DNA of 64,000 bases, taken from contig OZ024798.1 of NCBI GenBank assembly GCA_964017045.1, positions 26,507,847 to 26,571,846 on the forward strand, in the 5' to 3' direction. Below the pieces are notes generated by a model, which had not been told where the DNA came from, made no database searches, and worked only from the letters and a program-made list of their open reading frames with translations. The translations under genes and the position numbers were made by a program. The DNA is from Omphiscola glabra (Eukaryota > Mollusca > Gastropoda > Lymnaeidae). Positions 36,701-51,700 of the stretch are shown here, in pieces (within the stretch, counting starts at the first letter, position 1; every line of letters starts with the position of its first letter).

Positions 36701-39700
36701 TGTGGGGGGGCGGGTAACATAGAGTAAGAGACAAGCCATTGCTTCAGCACCGATGATTATAGAGCACTGACATGTGACATTTTGTATGACATGATGGATC
36801 CATTGACCGTTAGTGTTTTTGTGTTTTGTTTTGAAATGCTAAAACAATCACATAATTTGGCGTAGAAGTAAAGCAGGTGTGTTCTATAATGGCTTGGAGT
36901 TGTATCGGTTACTGGTGTTGTGGGGGCTTGAACCCACGAGCCGATGGTGACCAAGCTACTGAACTAATCTCATACAAAACTGTGTGGATAAAGTGGGACT
37001 TGAACCCACGAGCCGATGGTGACCAAGCTAATGAACTAATCTCATACAAAACTGTGTGGATAAAGTGGGACTTGAACCCACGAACCGAAGGTGACCAAGC
37101 TAATGAACTAGTCTCATACAAAACTGTGTGGATAAAGTGGGACTTGAACCCACGAACCGATGGTGACCAAGCTAATGAACTAATCTCATACAAAACTGTG
37201 TGGATAAAGTGGGACTTGAACCCACAAACAGAAGGTGACCAAGCTAATGAACTAATCTCATACAAAACTGTGTGGATAAAGTGGGACTTCAACCCACGAA
37301 CCGAAGGTGACCCAGCAAATGAACTAATCTATAACAAAACCGTGTGGATAAAAGCCACAGTTGAAGCGTGTGTCAATTCAGGGTAATGGAATAGATTGAT
37401 CAAAGGAAACTTTAACATGTTCTGAAATATTTATTCATGATGCCAAACCCCCATACCATTGGTTTCTGGTCCTCCCACGTGCTGGTCCCACTAGATCAGT
37501 GGTCCTCAAACTCTTTTTCGTCCATAGCTCCTTTGGTGCCATACATTCACCATAATTCATCAATTGCTACCACAGGTGTTATACCTGGTAAAAACAGAAT
37601 TAAGTATCAATGGGTATTTGTTCCATTAAAATGAGATATTGAATGGCAACCACTGCATTCAGAGTAGTGCATCATTCATTCAGAGTAGCGCAGCATTCAT
37701 TCAGAGTAGCGCAGCATTCATTAAGAGTAGCACAGCATTCATTCAGAGTAGTGTAGCAATCAGAGTAAGGCAGAGTTAAGAGTAGCACAGCATTCATTCA
37801 GAGTAGTGTAGCATTCAGAGTAAGGCAGAGTTCAGAGTAGCGCAGCATTCATTCAGAGTAGCGTAGCATTCATTCAGAGTAGTATAGCTTTTATTCAAGG
37901 TACTGTAGCATTCATTCAGAGTAGCGTAGCATTCATTCAGAGTAGTATAGCTTTTATTCAAGGTACTGTAGCATTCATTCAGAGTAGTGTAGCATTCAGA
38001 GTAATGCAGAATGCCGAGCAAGGCTGAGTTGAGAGTAGCGCAGCATTTAACTGTTTTAATGGCTAAATATATACTTGAATCACCAATATTTTGTTTAGAT
38101 ACCCTTTGAACATGTGCAAGGGGCAAGTAATATTCAAGTCACGACCACAGAATACTCCATTGAACTGACATGCAAGCCAGACAGTCTAGCTATCAACTAC
38201 ACTGCAGATTTACGGATGTCTTCAGGTTACACCAGCGAGAAGAAGAACGCTATTCCACCTTACAATGGCCCCACCCTGAACTTCACATATTTGAATACCT
38301 TGCCTGGGATAAAGTACTCAGTGCAGCTGCTGGAGGATCTTGGCAGTGGAAGCAGTAAAGTCTTTGATCAAGAGGTGGCCACAGGTCTGTAGAGTTACAC
38401 AAGGTCCACTTTAAATTTTGTTGGTAACTTTGGTTATTAGAGATACAGAAGTCTTTGAACGAGAGGTGGCCACAGGTCTGTTTGGTTACACAAGTTCCGC
38501 TTTAAATTTTGTTGGTAACTTTGGTTATTACAGTTACAGAGGTCTTTGATGAAGAGTTCCACACAGGTCTGTAGCATTACTTAAGTTCCAATTAAACACA
38601 TTTGTTAAATTTGGTTGCTAGATTTCATTTAGAGTTGCATAACTTAAAATCAAATTGATTTCAGTGATGTAAAGGGTTTTTTTTTTCTTCATAATTTTCC
38701 AGTTCCGCTGCAGCCGACTAACATCACAGTTCAAGACAGGGGAAGTAATTTTTTGCAGCTGCAATGGAAGATAACCGATGATGGCCTTAGTGAGGGCCAC
38801 AAGGTAAAGTTGCCAGTTATTAGTTAGCTCTCAGTTTTGATTTAATTAAATTGTTGTGATTTAGCTATTAACATTTTTGTTTTAGTTATTAAAATATGTC
38901 ATTTAGTTGTTATTATGTGGGATCCAGTCATTTAAGTTTCTGATTCAATAAATAAAATTTGTGATTCCATTGTTAAAATGTGTGATTTTGGTAATAAAAT
39001 GTGTAAGGCAATTATTACAATAAAATTTGTGATTCCATTGTTAAAATTTGTGATTTCATTGTTAAAATTTGTGATTCCATTGTTAAAATTTGTGATTCCA
39101 TTGTTAAAATTTGTGATTTTGGTTGAATTTGTTAATCAGTTATTAAGATTTGTGATTGAACTGGTAAACCTGTGTTTTTATTTTGTGTAATGCAGCTCCA
39201 TTATAAAAGAGAAAATGGAACATGGCAGAATACCACAATCCTGGGCTTCTTGAACTATTCTCTCAATGGACTTGAACCTGGCTACATGTATCAAATTTAC
39301 CTGGTGGCTTTTACCAAGGATAAGGAAAGTCGGCAGTCAGATACTATCAGTGCTTCGACATGTAAGTTCTGATACGGTTGAATAAATCTATGGGCAATAA
39401 GAAAGTCATGTTAGCACTTACTGGGTCATCATGTTGGCACTTACTGGGGCATCATGTTGGCACTTACAGGGGCATCATGTTGGCACTTACTGGGGCATCA
39501 TGTTGGCACTTACTAGGGCATCATGTTGGCACTTACTGGGACATCAAGTTGGTACTTACTGGGGCATCATGTTGGCACTTACTGGGCATCACGTTGGTAC
39601 TTACTGGGGCATCATTTTGGCACTTACTGGGGCATCCATTTAATACTTACTGGGGCATCGTGTTGGTGCTTAATGGGGCATCATGTTGGCACTTACTAGG

Positions 39701-42700
39701 GCATCATGTTGGCACTTACTGGGGCATCAAGTTGGTACTTACTGGGGCATCAAGTTGGTACTTACTGGGGCATCGTGTCGGTGCTTACTGGGGCATCATG
39801 TTGGCACTTACTGGGGCATCAATTTGGCAATTACTGGGGCATCATGTTGGCACTTACTGGCGCATCGTGTTGGCACTTACTGGCGCATCGTGTTGGCACT
39901 TACTGGGGCATCATGTTGGCACTTTCTGGGGCATCATGTTGGCAATTACTGGGGCATCAAGTTGGTACTTACTGGGGCATCGTGTTGGCACTTACTGGGG
40001 CATCGTGTTGGCACTTACTGGGGCATCATGTTGGCACTTACTGGGGCATCATGTCGGCACTTACTGGGGCATCAAGTTTGTACTTACTGGGGCATCATGT
40101 TGTCATTTACTAGGCATCGTGTTGACACTTATTTTGGCATCAAATTGGCACTTCCTGGGGCATCATGTTGGCACTTATTGGGACATCATATTGATATTTT
40201 ATTGGCCATTTATGTTTGGAAGTCCGTTATCAACCACATGACCTCGCAGGCATTTACCAGACATAATAGATGTAAGAAGCTATTGAGGAGCAAATACAGA
40301 GTCTGACCATTTACTTGCAAGGGTTAAATTTAATTAATCAGAGCATGAAAATAAAACACTATGGCCGAAATCAAAGAGACAAATAAAATGATTACCAAAA
40401 ACGTACATAAACAAACAGTAGGATAGGATAAAAAAAATTCTATGAAAAGATCAGCAGAAATAGTATTAGGATTTCAGCAAACTAACAGTAGAGTAAGCTG
40501 GTTTGAAAATGAATGCAGCGAGGCTGTCAAAGAAGGGAGCAAGGCACAAATGATTATGTTACAAAGAGAACAAGAAAGACAACACTAATAAACAATGAAG
40601 CCAGAAGGAAAGTAGTGAAAATGTGTAGGAAGTAAAAGAAGGAATGGGAAATGGCTAAACTTAAAGAAATATGACTTATCAAGGGAGGGAAACATCAGAG
40701 GAATGTACATGAAGATAAAAGATGAAAAGAATGGATACCAAGCCAGACCTCAAAAGTGTGAAAGCAATGATGGAGAATTAATTATGGAGAATGGTAAAGT
40801 ACTGGAGAGGTGGGCTGAAAATTTTGAGGGCATATTAAATACAGACAATGGACAAGATGAAGATTATCAACCACCACATGGAGGACCTGACCCTTTAATA
40901 AACACCCCAACTTTGGAAGAAACTAAAGAAGTAATCAGTTGTATGAAAAAACCACAAAGCCCCTGGAGAAGACCTCATCACAGCAGAACTTATTAAATGT
41001 GGAGGAAGAAAACTACACACTCAGACACCTAAACTTATAACTAAAATTCGGCATGAAGAAGAGAAAATAGGCCCGAAACAGGGCATCAGTAGTCAGAAAA
41101 TATTTAAAAGTTAGCACATTACAAGAGAAACAAATAAAACCATATATAAAACTGTAATCAGACCGGTTGTAACATATGCAGGTGAAACTTGGACCCTAAC
41201 TACAACGGCAGGAAACCTATTAAACACATGGGAGAGAAAAGTTCTCCGAAAAGTATGCAGACCAGTAAAGGACGCATATGGTTGGAGAATACAAACCAAC
41301 CAGTAATTGTACAGTCTATATCAGGATCCCACACAAGTAGTCGAAATAAAAAAGGGCAAGCTACGCTGGGCTGGACACTTAGAAAAAATTCCAAATGACG
41401 TGGGAGTAAAGAGTTTTGAAACTATTTATTTTGATATCATTACTCAACCTACCAATTTTTTGTAATGTTTTGTCTTTCTTTAAAACTTACGGGGCGTCCA
41501 GTCTTTTATCCATATATTACAATTATCCTCTGTGCAGTGCCACTGTCGCCAACCAACGTTAGTGCCAGAGCTTTGAACAGCGCAACGATCCAGGTGAACT
41601 GGACAACTAACAGTTCATCATTCCAGGTGGGTTTTAGTTTGTTATCCATTCTCATTTAGTTGATGTTTCACTATTCTCATTTAGTTGATGTTTCACTATT
41701 CTCATTTAGTAGATATTTCACTCTTCTCATTTAGTAGATATTTCACTCTTCTCATTTAGTTGATGTTTCGTTATTCTCATTTAGTAGATATTTCACTCTT
41801 CTCATTTAGTTGATATTTCACTCTTCTCATTTAGTTGATATTTCACTATTCTCATTTAGTTGATATTTCACTATTCTCATTTAGTTGATATTTCACTATT
41901 CTCATTTAGTTGATATTTCACTATTCTCATTTAGTTGATATTTCACTATTCTCATTTAGTTGATATTTCACTCTTCTCATTTAGTTGATGTTTCACTATT
42001 CTCATTTAGTTGATATTTCACTCTTCTCATTTAGTTGATATTTCACTATTCTCATTTAGTTGATATTTCACTCTTCTCATTTAGTTGATATTTCACTATT
42101 CTCATTTAGTAGATATTTCACTCTTCTCATTTAGTAGATATTTCACTCTTCTCATTTAGTTGATGTTTCACTATTCTCATTTAGTTGATGTTTCACTATT
42201 CTCATTTAGTTGATATTTCACTATTCTCATTTAGTAGATATTTCACTCTTCTCATTTAGTTGATATTTCACTATTCTCATTTGTTGATGTTTCGTTATTC
42301 TCATTTAGTTGATATTTCACTCTTCTCATTTAGTTGATGTTTCACTATTCTCATTTAGTTGATATTTCACTCTTCTCATTTAGTTGATATTTCACTATTC
42401 TCATTTGTTGATGTTTCGTTATTCTCATTTAGTTGATATTTCACTCTTCTCATTTAGTTGATGTTTCACTATTCTCATTTAGTTGATGTTTCACTATTCT
42501 CATTTAGTTGATATTTCACTATTCTCATTTGTTGATGTTTCGTTATTCTCATTTAGTAGATATTTCACTCTTCTCATTTAGTTGATGTTTCACTATTCTC
42601 ATTTAGTTGATGTTTCACTATTCTCATTTAGTAGATATTTCACTCTTCTCATTTAGTTGATATTTCACTATTCTCATTTGTTGATGTTTCGTTATTCTCA

Positions 42701-45700
42701 TTTAGTTGATATTTCACTATTCTCATTTGTTGATGTTTCGTTATTCTCATTTAGTAGATATTTCACTCTTCTCATTTAGTAGATATTTCACTCTTCTCAT
42801 TTAGTTGATGTTTCACTATTCTCATTTAGTTGATATTTCACTATTCTCATTTAGTAGATATTTCACTCTTCTCATTTAGTAGATATTTCACTCTTCTCAT
42901 TTAGTTGATATTTCACTATTCTCATTTAGTAGATATTTCACTCTTCTCATTTAGTTGATGTTTCACTATTCTCATTTAGTTGATATTTCACTATTCTCAT
43001 TTAGTAGATATTTCACTCTTCTCATTTAGTTGATGTTTCGTTATTCTCATTTAGTAGATATTTCACTCTTCTCATTTAGTTGATGTTTCACTATTCTCAT
43101 TTAGTTGATATTTCACTATTCTCATTTAGTAGATATTTCACTCTTCTCATTTGTTGATGTTTCGTTATTCTCATTTAGTAGATATTTCACTCTTCTCATT
43201 TAGTAGATATTTAACTACTGTCATTTTAAATTGTGGGCCTTGCCCTTTTTGCACTGAATTTATTTTGTACCTTGTTGGCACATGAAGAGGACCAAGGCAA
43301 TTTTTGAATTGAGTAGTAGCCTTCACTTTTGTTGTTCTTTTTTTAAAGTGAGGGAGAGCTGCTCAATTCATCAGCCTCACTCTCTCTTCCTTGCCTGTTT
43401 GCTTCAATGGTACGACTAGTTCAAGATGACTGGAAAATAGAACAGGATGCACTAGATGACCAGCAGTGTGTCTTGTGCCTCACTGTGCACTAGATGACCA
43501 GACCAGCAGTGTGTCTTGTGTCTCACTGTGCACTAGATGACCAGCAGTGTGTCTTGTGTCTCACTGTGCACTAGATGACCAGCAGTGTGTCTTGTGTCTC
43601 ACTGTGCTCTTTATGCGGTCCATGTCGCAGGAGTTGTGGACATTTTTATTGTATCAAAATCATGCCACTCTTGGGAATGTCATCTTGTCTGCCTTCTCTT
43701 AGATGAGTTGCAATCCACCAAACATGTGGCTACACCGATAAATCACATTTAAATAACTCACCATGTATAGTCTAAAACAGGGGTGGGCAAACTACGGCCC
43801 GCAGGCCGCAAGCGGCCCGGCGCGGCCCGGCAACTGATATTATGTGGCCCTCGAAGGCATTTAGAAATTTTAAAAAATTACTATGTTTTTAAGTTATTTT
43901 GTTGAATTTTACAGAATTTCATGCACCGTTATGATTTTTAAAACATTTTTGATCAAATTTCTTTCTAATTTTAAATTTTTTTTAAACAGTCCTTGTATTG
44001 CTAAAATGCGAAACTACCGATTTTAATATAGCGAAATGTTTATCGATATTTAAAAATTGGACATAATATACATGCTGCCCCCCAATAGCTTTACCTTTTT
44101 CAATGTGGCCCTCCGCACAAAAAGTTTGCCCACCCCTGGTCTAAAAGAATCAAAGTCATTTGGTGAAATATTTGACTTTTCCAATTTTTGTTGAGACTCA
44201 AACTTTTTTAGCAAATTATTAAAATAACAACTAGCTGAAATTAATTCTTGAGATGTAAAAATTTTCATAAAACATCATTTTCAATTTGATGCTCTTTTTG
44301 GGGGGCAATGGGAATTTGCTGCCATATTTTCTTTGAAAGTAATATTTGATTCGTAAGTGACGTAGGAATAAAGTTGAAGTCCTCATGTCTACATTTAAAA
44401 TGTAAAAAGTAAATTCATCTCTTGAGATCTTTTAAAAAGATATTCAATCTAAAGTCATTGATGTCTGAAATTTTTGTCTCATATTTCAGGAACAGTTTCA
44501 GATTCAGTATTCTAAAAGTGGCTCGCTATATGAGACCACCAACTGCACCAATTCGCCTTGCTCTTTTAGCCCTGGTCCACCTGCTGGTCAAGTCGTCACG
44601 ATTTTCGTGTCCTCATTAAGTCACGGCTACTACAGTGCCTGGGTGAAACTGGAACACTCAACAGGTGGGTGTTTGATGGTTAGACTTGTGAACAACATGT
44701 TTGTATTTGATGGTTAGATGTGTGAAAACCCACTCAAGCGGATATTTTGTAGTGAGAGTTGTGAAAATCCACTTATCATGTGGATGTTTTGTAGTGGGAC
44801 TTGTGAAAACTGGGGTGCTGGACCACAAATAGTCATTGATTTATGCTTTGAACAAATTAACACCTGAGTTACACAACAGAAGTAGTGACGATGCTGCAAC
44901 AAGCTAGTGTTCAGTCACTTCATTGGTGTAAATAGATTTCTAAAAAGCCTGAGAACAAAGAAAATAAACAACTAAACGAAACTATAAATGTTAAACATAA
45001 AGCAGTTTTTATGTAGACCTTTTTGTGGGCTGCTTTCATTAACCAAGGATAACATTAAGCAGACTGCATTCAAGCCACAAAGTGCCTATTCGGATCCCGG
45101 GTCCCTTTAGACCAAATGGCTATTCGGATGTCATTTGTGGTACTTTATTTTAGTAATCCATTGTTTCCAGTCGAGTCTTGATTTATTTATTTTTTTTAAA
45201 TGAATAGCATTCATAACAAAATATTTGAGAAGCACTGTTAAAATAGCAGGAACAAAAACAAGTTTTTGTAAGTACATATGAGATAATAAAAAAAAACTTC
45301 TTGCTTCTGGTATGGACAAATTGTCTTGCTGTGATATTGAATATGTTGTGGCATTGAATCAACTCATTCAGTAATATCATGTTTCTGATGTCATAAAATC
45401 AACTCATTCTGTAATAACATGTTAATAATGGCATAAAATCAACTCATTCTGTAATAAAATGTTAATAAGGGCATAAAATCAACTCATTCTGTAATAACAT
45501 GTTAATAATGGCATAAAATCAACTCATTCTGTAATAACATGTTAATAAGGGCATAAAATCAACTCATTCTGTAATAACATGTTAATAATGGCATAAAATC
45601 AACTCATTCTGTAATAACATGTTAATAAGGGCATAAAATCAACTCATTCTGTAATAACATGTTAATAAGGGCATAAAATCAACTCATTCTGTAATAACAT

Positions 45701-48700
45701 GTTAATAAGGGCATAAAATCAACTCATTCTGTAATAACATGTTTTTTGCAGCTCCGGGAAGGGTTACAAATGTTGACGCTATTGAAGGAGTCGCCAGTTT
45801 GAATGTGTCTTGGGCTGCACCTATAGACTCAGTTCAAGAGAATTACATCATTACTCTCCGTTATCGTGACGACACACAAAAATTTACTGTTCCAAGTAGC
45901 CAGTTATCTAAAAGAGTGGACTCACTCAAAGGAGGGTACATGTACTCTGTTGCTGTGAGGGCTGTGACAAAGTACGCTGAAGGGGATCCTGAAACTAAAG
46001 TTTTTGTGCCAGGTAAGTGCTTAAGCTGTGTCATTGAGTGACATGTATTTATTAATGATACTATGAATGACCTTGATACAAGTGACATGTATTTATTCAT
46101 GATACTATGAATGACCTTGACACAAGTGACATGTATTTGTTCATGATACCATGAATGACCTTGACACAAGTGACATGCATTTGTTCATGATACCATGAAT
46201 GACCTTGACCAAGTTACATCTATTTGTTCATGTTACTATGAATGACCTTGACACAAGTTAAATGCATTTGTTCATGATGCTATGAATGACCTTGAGACAA
46301 GAGACTTGTTTTTGTTCATGATACTATGAATGACCTTTACACAAGATACATGTATTTGGCCATGCTACTATGAATGGCCTTGACAGATGTGATAAGTATT
46401 TGTTCATGATACTATGAATGACCTTGACACAAGTGACATGTTTTTGTTCATAATACCATGAATGACCTTGACACAAGTTAAATGTGTTACTTCGTGATAA
46501 CATGAATGACCTTGACACAAGTGACATGTATTTTGTTCATAATACTGTCGAAAATTCTATTCTTATCTATATATTTCTGGTCCCCAAAATGTCGAACCAT
46601 GAATAATTACTTTCAGAACAGGGGATATATATATAGATAAAGGTCCCTAGCGATACGTTGATTAGTATTACTATGACTATGTCTAGGGAATGATTACTAC
46701 AACCAACAGTTACAACAATAATGTTACTATTACTAAAAAACACCAGTGGTTCAGCCACAAATAATTATTTTAATTAGTAAAATACTAAATACATATAGAA
46801 ACATACAAATGGTAATACTTAATGTCGATACAAATACAATGCTTTACTAATAACTCGATGTTATGATGCTGGACGTTCGGTGGAACGGTCGTCTCGGCTT
46901 GCCCTCTCTTGCCTGCTTCTCGTCTGCTATACACACTGCCAGACTCGTACAGCACACAACAAAGCCACTGGTCACTCAGCTGTGCAGGGGGTGGGGAGGA
47001 ACTGCTCGCCACGCTCTGCTACCTCTACAACACTTCTGTTTGGGTCGTCTGCTGACCTTATCTCTCTAGTGCGTTACTCGCTCGTTATTATCTTCCTTGT
47101 GCAATTACTGCGTCAGGGTTAAACTGTTAACCGCTGACGTCTTATACAGTACTGAGTTCTAGTCTACTGAGCTCTGCTATGGCATATGCTTCTATAGCCC
47201 TGAGCCTAATCTCATTCAACTGACTGAACTGAGCTAACGTACTAACTGTATTAACTTACTAAACTAACTACTTCAACTGTACTAACTAACTGGCTACTAA
47301 CTACTAACTAACTGCTAACTGGCTGTAAAGAGAATAATAGATACAACATAAGCTACAACTAAGAATTACAGTCTTATCACAATATTACTAATCATACATA
47401 TAACGTGGTACTCTAACAATGACTTGATAACTAACTATAATCCTAACATATCCTCTAACAAGATGCTAACATTACAACATGTGAAACTAACAACGATAAT
47501 AATGTTACCAACCCTACGACACTTGATTGGACACACTCCAAAAAGCAAATAGTCATAAGCCAGGCTCAGACTTGTCTGTCAATTACACTACCGTAATTAC
47601 AGGGACGAGAGAGAGCGACTAACTGACTTACAACTCTATATATACTCGGATCGAACTAACGCTGACCTAAGTCCAGTTAACGGTGACCTCTGGGTCATAC
47701 ATATGATTAATATATTATATGCTAATTTTTCGCCTGGTCAACAAATGGTTCACCAGCTGACCCTAGGTCACAAGCTTGGTCACACGCTGACCATTTTTCT
47801 GGTTGACCGGGAACTTCCATTGTTTCTGACTATGAGTCATTATTATCATCAGTACTGGCCTAATTGAGTCGATCACGTGACAAGCGACTGACAAGTGACC
47901 GGTAGGTTGTGTGAGCCAGCGGGTCTCACACAAGTGAGGACCAGCGGGTCTCAACAAATACCATGAATGACCTTGACACAAGTTACATTTTTTTTGTTCA
48001 TGATACTTTAAATGTCCTTGACACAAGTGACTTGTATTTGTTCATGATACTATGAATGACCTTGACACACGTTACATCTATTTGGGCATGATGCTATGAA
48101 TGGCCTTGACACAAGTGACATATATTTGTTCATAATACTATGAATGACCTTGACACAAGTTAAATGTATTTATTCATAATGCCATGAATGACCTAGACAC
48201 AAGTGACTTGTCTTTGTTCATGATACTATGAATGGCCTTGACACCAATGACTTGTATTCTTTGTTCATGATACTATGAATGGCCTTGACACCAATGACTT
48301 GTATTCTTTGTTCATGATACTATGAATGGCCTTGACACCAATGACTTGTATTCTTTGTTCATGATACTATGAATGAGCTTAACACAAGTTACATGTATTT
48401 GGTCATGATACTATGAATGACCTTGACACAATTGACACATATTTTTTTTTCATGATATTAAGGTTGACCATGCGTCTTAAAAATAATGACAATCTATTTG
48501 TGAAAGACATGACAACGTTTAATCTTATTTCCATCAATGATTACATGACGACGTCTAATCTTATCTTCATAAATGTAAATATGACAACATCTAATATTAT
48601 TTCCATAAATGATAACATGACAAAGTCTAGTTTAACTTTTGGGGTAAAAGAATTCTTTAATGGAACATTTCATGAAGGTTGATCAGAGCATTGGCTGTTC

Positions 48701-51700
48701 TGAGGGTTGATCAGAGCATTGGCTGTTCTGAGGGTTGATCAGAGCATTGGCTGTTCTGAGGGTTAATCAGAGCATTGGCTGTTCTGAGGGTTGATCAGAA
48801 CATTGACAGTTCTGAGTAAAAAAAATGTAAGGTTCATGGCAGGGCGTCATGTTATATCATAATCTTGTCAAGTTTGGCAGACCTTTGATTTACCAGTTCC
48901 CAGGTATATACAGTTAGAGATTTATAAAAAAATATATTTTTTTTAAATTGTATCCTTGGTGTAATTTTCTTCTTTACAGTCCCTGAACCAGTGACCGGCC
49001 TGTCCAGTGTGGCCATTAATACTACAGCAATCAACATCTCCTGGGTCTTACCTGTTGATTCTCAAATTGGTTACCTGAATATAACCATCCTTCAAAAAGG
49101 TACTTACCGTTGCTACATAAACAGGTCTATTTTTTGTATAATTTATGAACTCTGGTAGAAAGGCACGTGCCCAAATGCCTGCTGGGTGGGGATGATGATG
49201 ATGATGATGGTATATACAATTCTGAATAGTCGACCCAGGTTAAGAACCCTGAGTCTGGACACAATGGTAACTTTTCCTGCTTCTCCAAGATGTTGTGAGT
49301 TATAATTTCATCCATGCTGTCCCCCATGTGTGGGTAAATAAAATGGGCAACTATTTTTGGGTAGGAAATAAAGCTGAATTTAAAACCAAAAAATACCTGC
49401 CTCTGGAATCAAATTTAGCAGTATATGTAGAATAAAGACACAGAAATATTTCTGAGAAGTGAGAAAGATGGGAGTCACATGATTGTATGTTACATTCTAG
49501 CCTCTTGTCAACGTGTGCTTGTATCATCTCACATGATTGTATGTTACATTCTAGCCTCTTGTCAACGTGTGCTTGTATCATCTCACATGATTGTATGTTA
49601 CATTCTAGCCTCTTGTCAACTTGTGCTTGCATCATCTCACATGATTGTGTGTTACATTTTAGTCTCTTGTCAACTTGTGCTTGTATCATCTCACATGATT
49701 GTATGTTACATTCTAGTCTCTTGTCAACTTGTGCTTGTATCATCTCACATGATTGTGTGTTACATTCTAGTCTCTTGTCAACTTGTGCTTGTATCATCTC
49801 ACATGATTGTGTGTTACATTCTAGTCACTTGTCAACTTGTGCTTGTATCATCTCACATGATTGTGTGTTACATTCTAGTCACTTGTCAACTTGTGCTTGT
49901 ATCATCTCACATGATTGTGTGTTACATTCTAGTCACTTGTCAACTTGTGCTTGTATCATCTCACATGATTGTGTGTTACATTCTAGTCACTTGTCAACTT
50001 GTGCTTGTATCATCTCACATGATTGTGTGTTACATTCTAGTCACTTGTCAACTTGTGCTTGTATCATCTCACATGATTGTGTGTTACATTCTAGTCACTT
50101 GTCAACTTGTGCTTGTATCATCTCACATGATTGTGTGTTACATTCTAGTCACTTGTCAACTTGTGCTTGTATCATCTCACATGATTGTGTGTTACATTCT
50201 AGTCACTTGTCAACTTGTGCTTGTATCATCTCACATGATTGTGTGTTACATTCTAGTCACTTGTCAACTTGTGCTTGTATCATCTCACATGATTGTGTGT
50301 TACATTCTAGTCCCTTGTCAACTTGTGCTTGTATCATCTCACATGATTGTGTGTTACATTCTAGTCCCTTGTCAACATGTGCTTGTATCATCTCACATGA
50401 TTGTGTGTTACTTTCTAGTCTATGATTGTGTGTTACATTCTAGTCTATGATTGTGTGTTACATTCTAGCCTCTTGTCAACTTGTGCTTGTATCATCTCAC
50501 ATGATTGTGTGTTACATTCTAGTCTCTTGTCAACTTGTGCTTGTATCATCTCACATGATTGTGTGTTACATTCTAGTCACTTGTCAACTTGTGCTTGTAT
50601 CATCTCACATGATTGTGTGTTACATTCTAGTCCCTTGTCAACTTGTGCTTGTATCATCTCACATGATTGTGTGTTACATTCTAGTCCCTTGTCAACATGT
50701 GCTTGTATCATCTCACATGATTGTGTGTTACTTTCTAGTCTATGATTGTGTGTTACATTCTAGTCTATGATTGTGTGTTACATTCTAGTCACTTGTCAAC
50801 TTGTGCTTGTATCATCTCACATGATTGTGTGTTACATTCTAGTCCCTTATCAACTTGTGCTTGTATCATCTCACATGATTGTGTGTTACATTCTAGTCCC
50901 TTGTCAACTTGTGCTTGTATCATCTCACATGATTGTGTGTTACATTCTAGTCCCTTGTCAACTTGTGCTTGTATCATCTCACATGATTGTGTGTTACATT
51001 CTAGTCACTTGTCAACTTGTGCTTGTATCATCTCACATGATTGTGTGTTACATTCTAGTCACTTGTCAACTTGTGCTTGTATCATCTCACATGATTGTGT
51101 GTTACATTCTAGTCACTTGTCAACTTGTGCTTGTATCATCTCACATGATTGTGTGTTACATTCTAGTCACTTGTCAACTTGTGCTTGTATCATCTCACAT
51201 GATTGTGTGTTACATTCTAGCCTCTTGTCAACTTGTGCTTGTATCATCTCACATGATTGTGTGTTACATTCTAGTCACTTGTCAACTTGTGCTTGTATCA
51301 TCTCACATGATTGTGTGTTACATTCTAGTCACTTGTCAACTTGTGCTTGTATCATCTCACATGATTGTGTGTTACATTCTAGTCACTTGTCAACTTGTGC
51401 TTGTATCATCTCACATGATTGTGTGTTACATTCTAGTCTATGATTGTGTGTTACATTCTAGTCTATGATTGTGTGTTACATTCTAGTCTATGATTGTGTG
51501 TTACATTCTAGTCTATGATTGTGTGTTACATTCTAGTCTATGATTGTGTGTTACATTCTAGTCTATGATTGTGTGTTACATTCTAGTCTATGATTGTGTG
51601 TTACATTCTAGTCTATGATTGTGTGTTACATTCTAGTCTATGATTGTGTGTTACATTCTAGTCTATGATTGTGTGTTACATTCTAGTCTATGATTGTGTG

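Noticed and set aside
36877..37386. 169-codon + frame and 127-codon minus frame
   Set aside because: Both are by-products of the 72-bp tRNA-like array, which is a multiple of three.
37497..37655. Possible hAT element starting CAGTGGTCCTCAAACT and ending CAACCACTG
   Set aside because: The inverted ends match only partly and the flanking 8-mers differ, so the boundaries are not supported.
39378..40306. 287-codon frame rich in GASCWHLLGHHVGTYW
   Set aside because: It is a translation of the 23-bp minisatellite in intron 4; the periodicity equals 3 units and the other frames are open too.
49479..51468. Frames of over 300 codons with an 18-residue period
   Set aside because: The 54-bp satellite unit is a multiple of three and stop-free in two frames, so both frames read through; the array is intronic.
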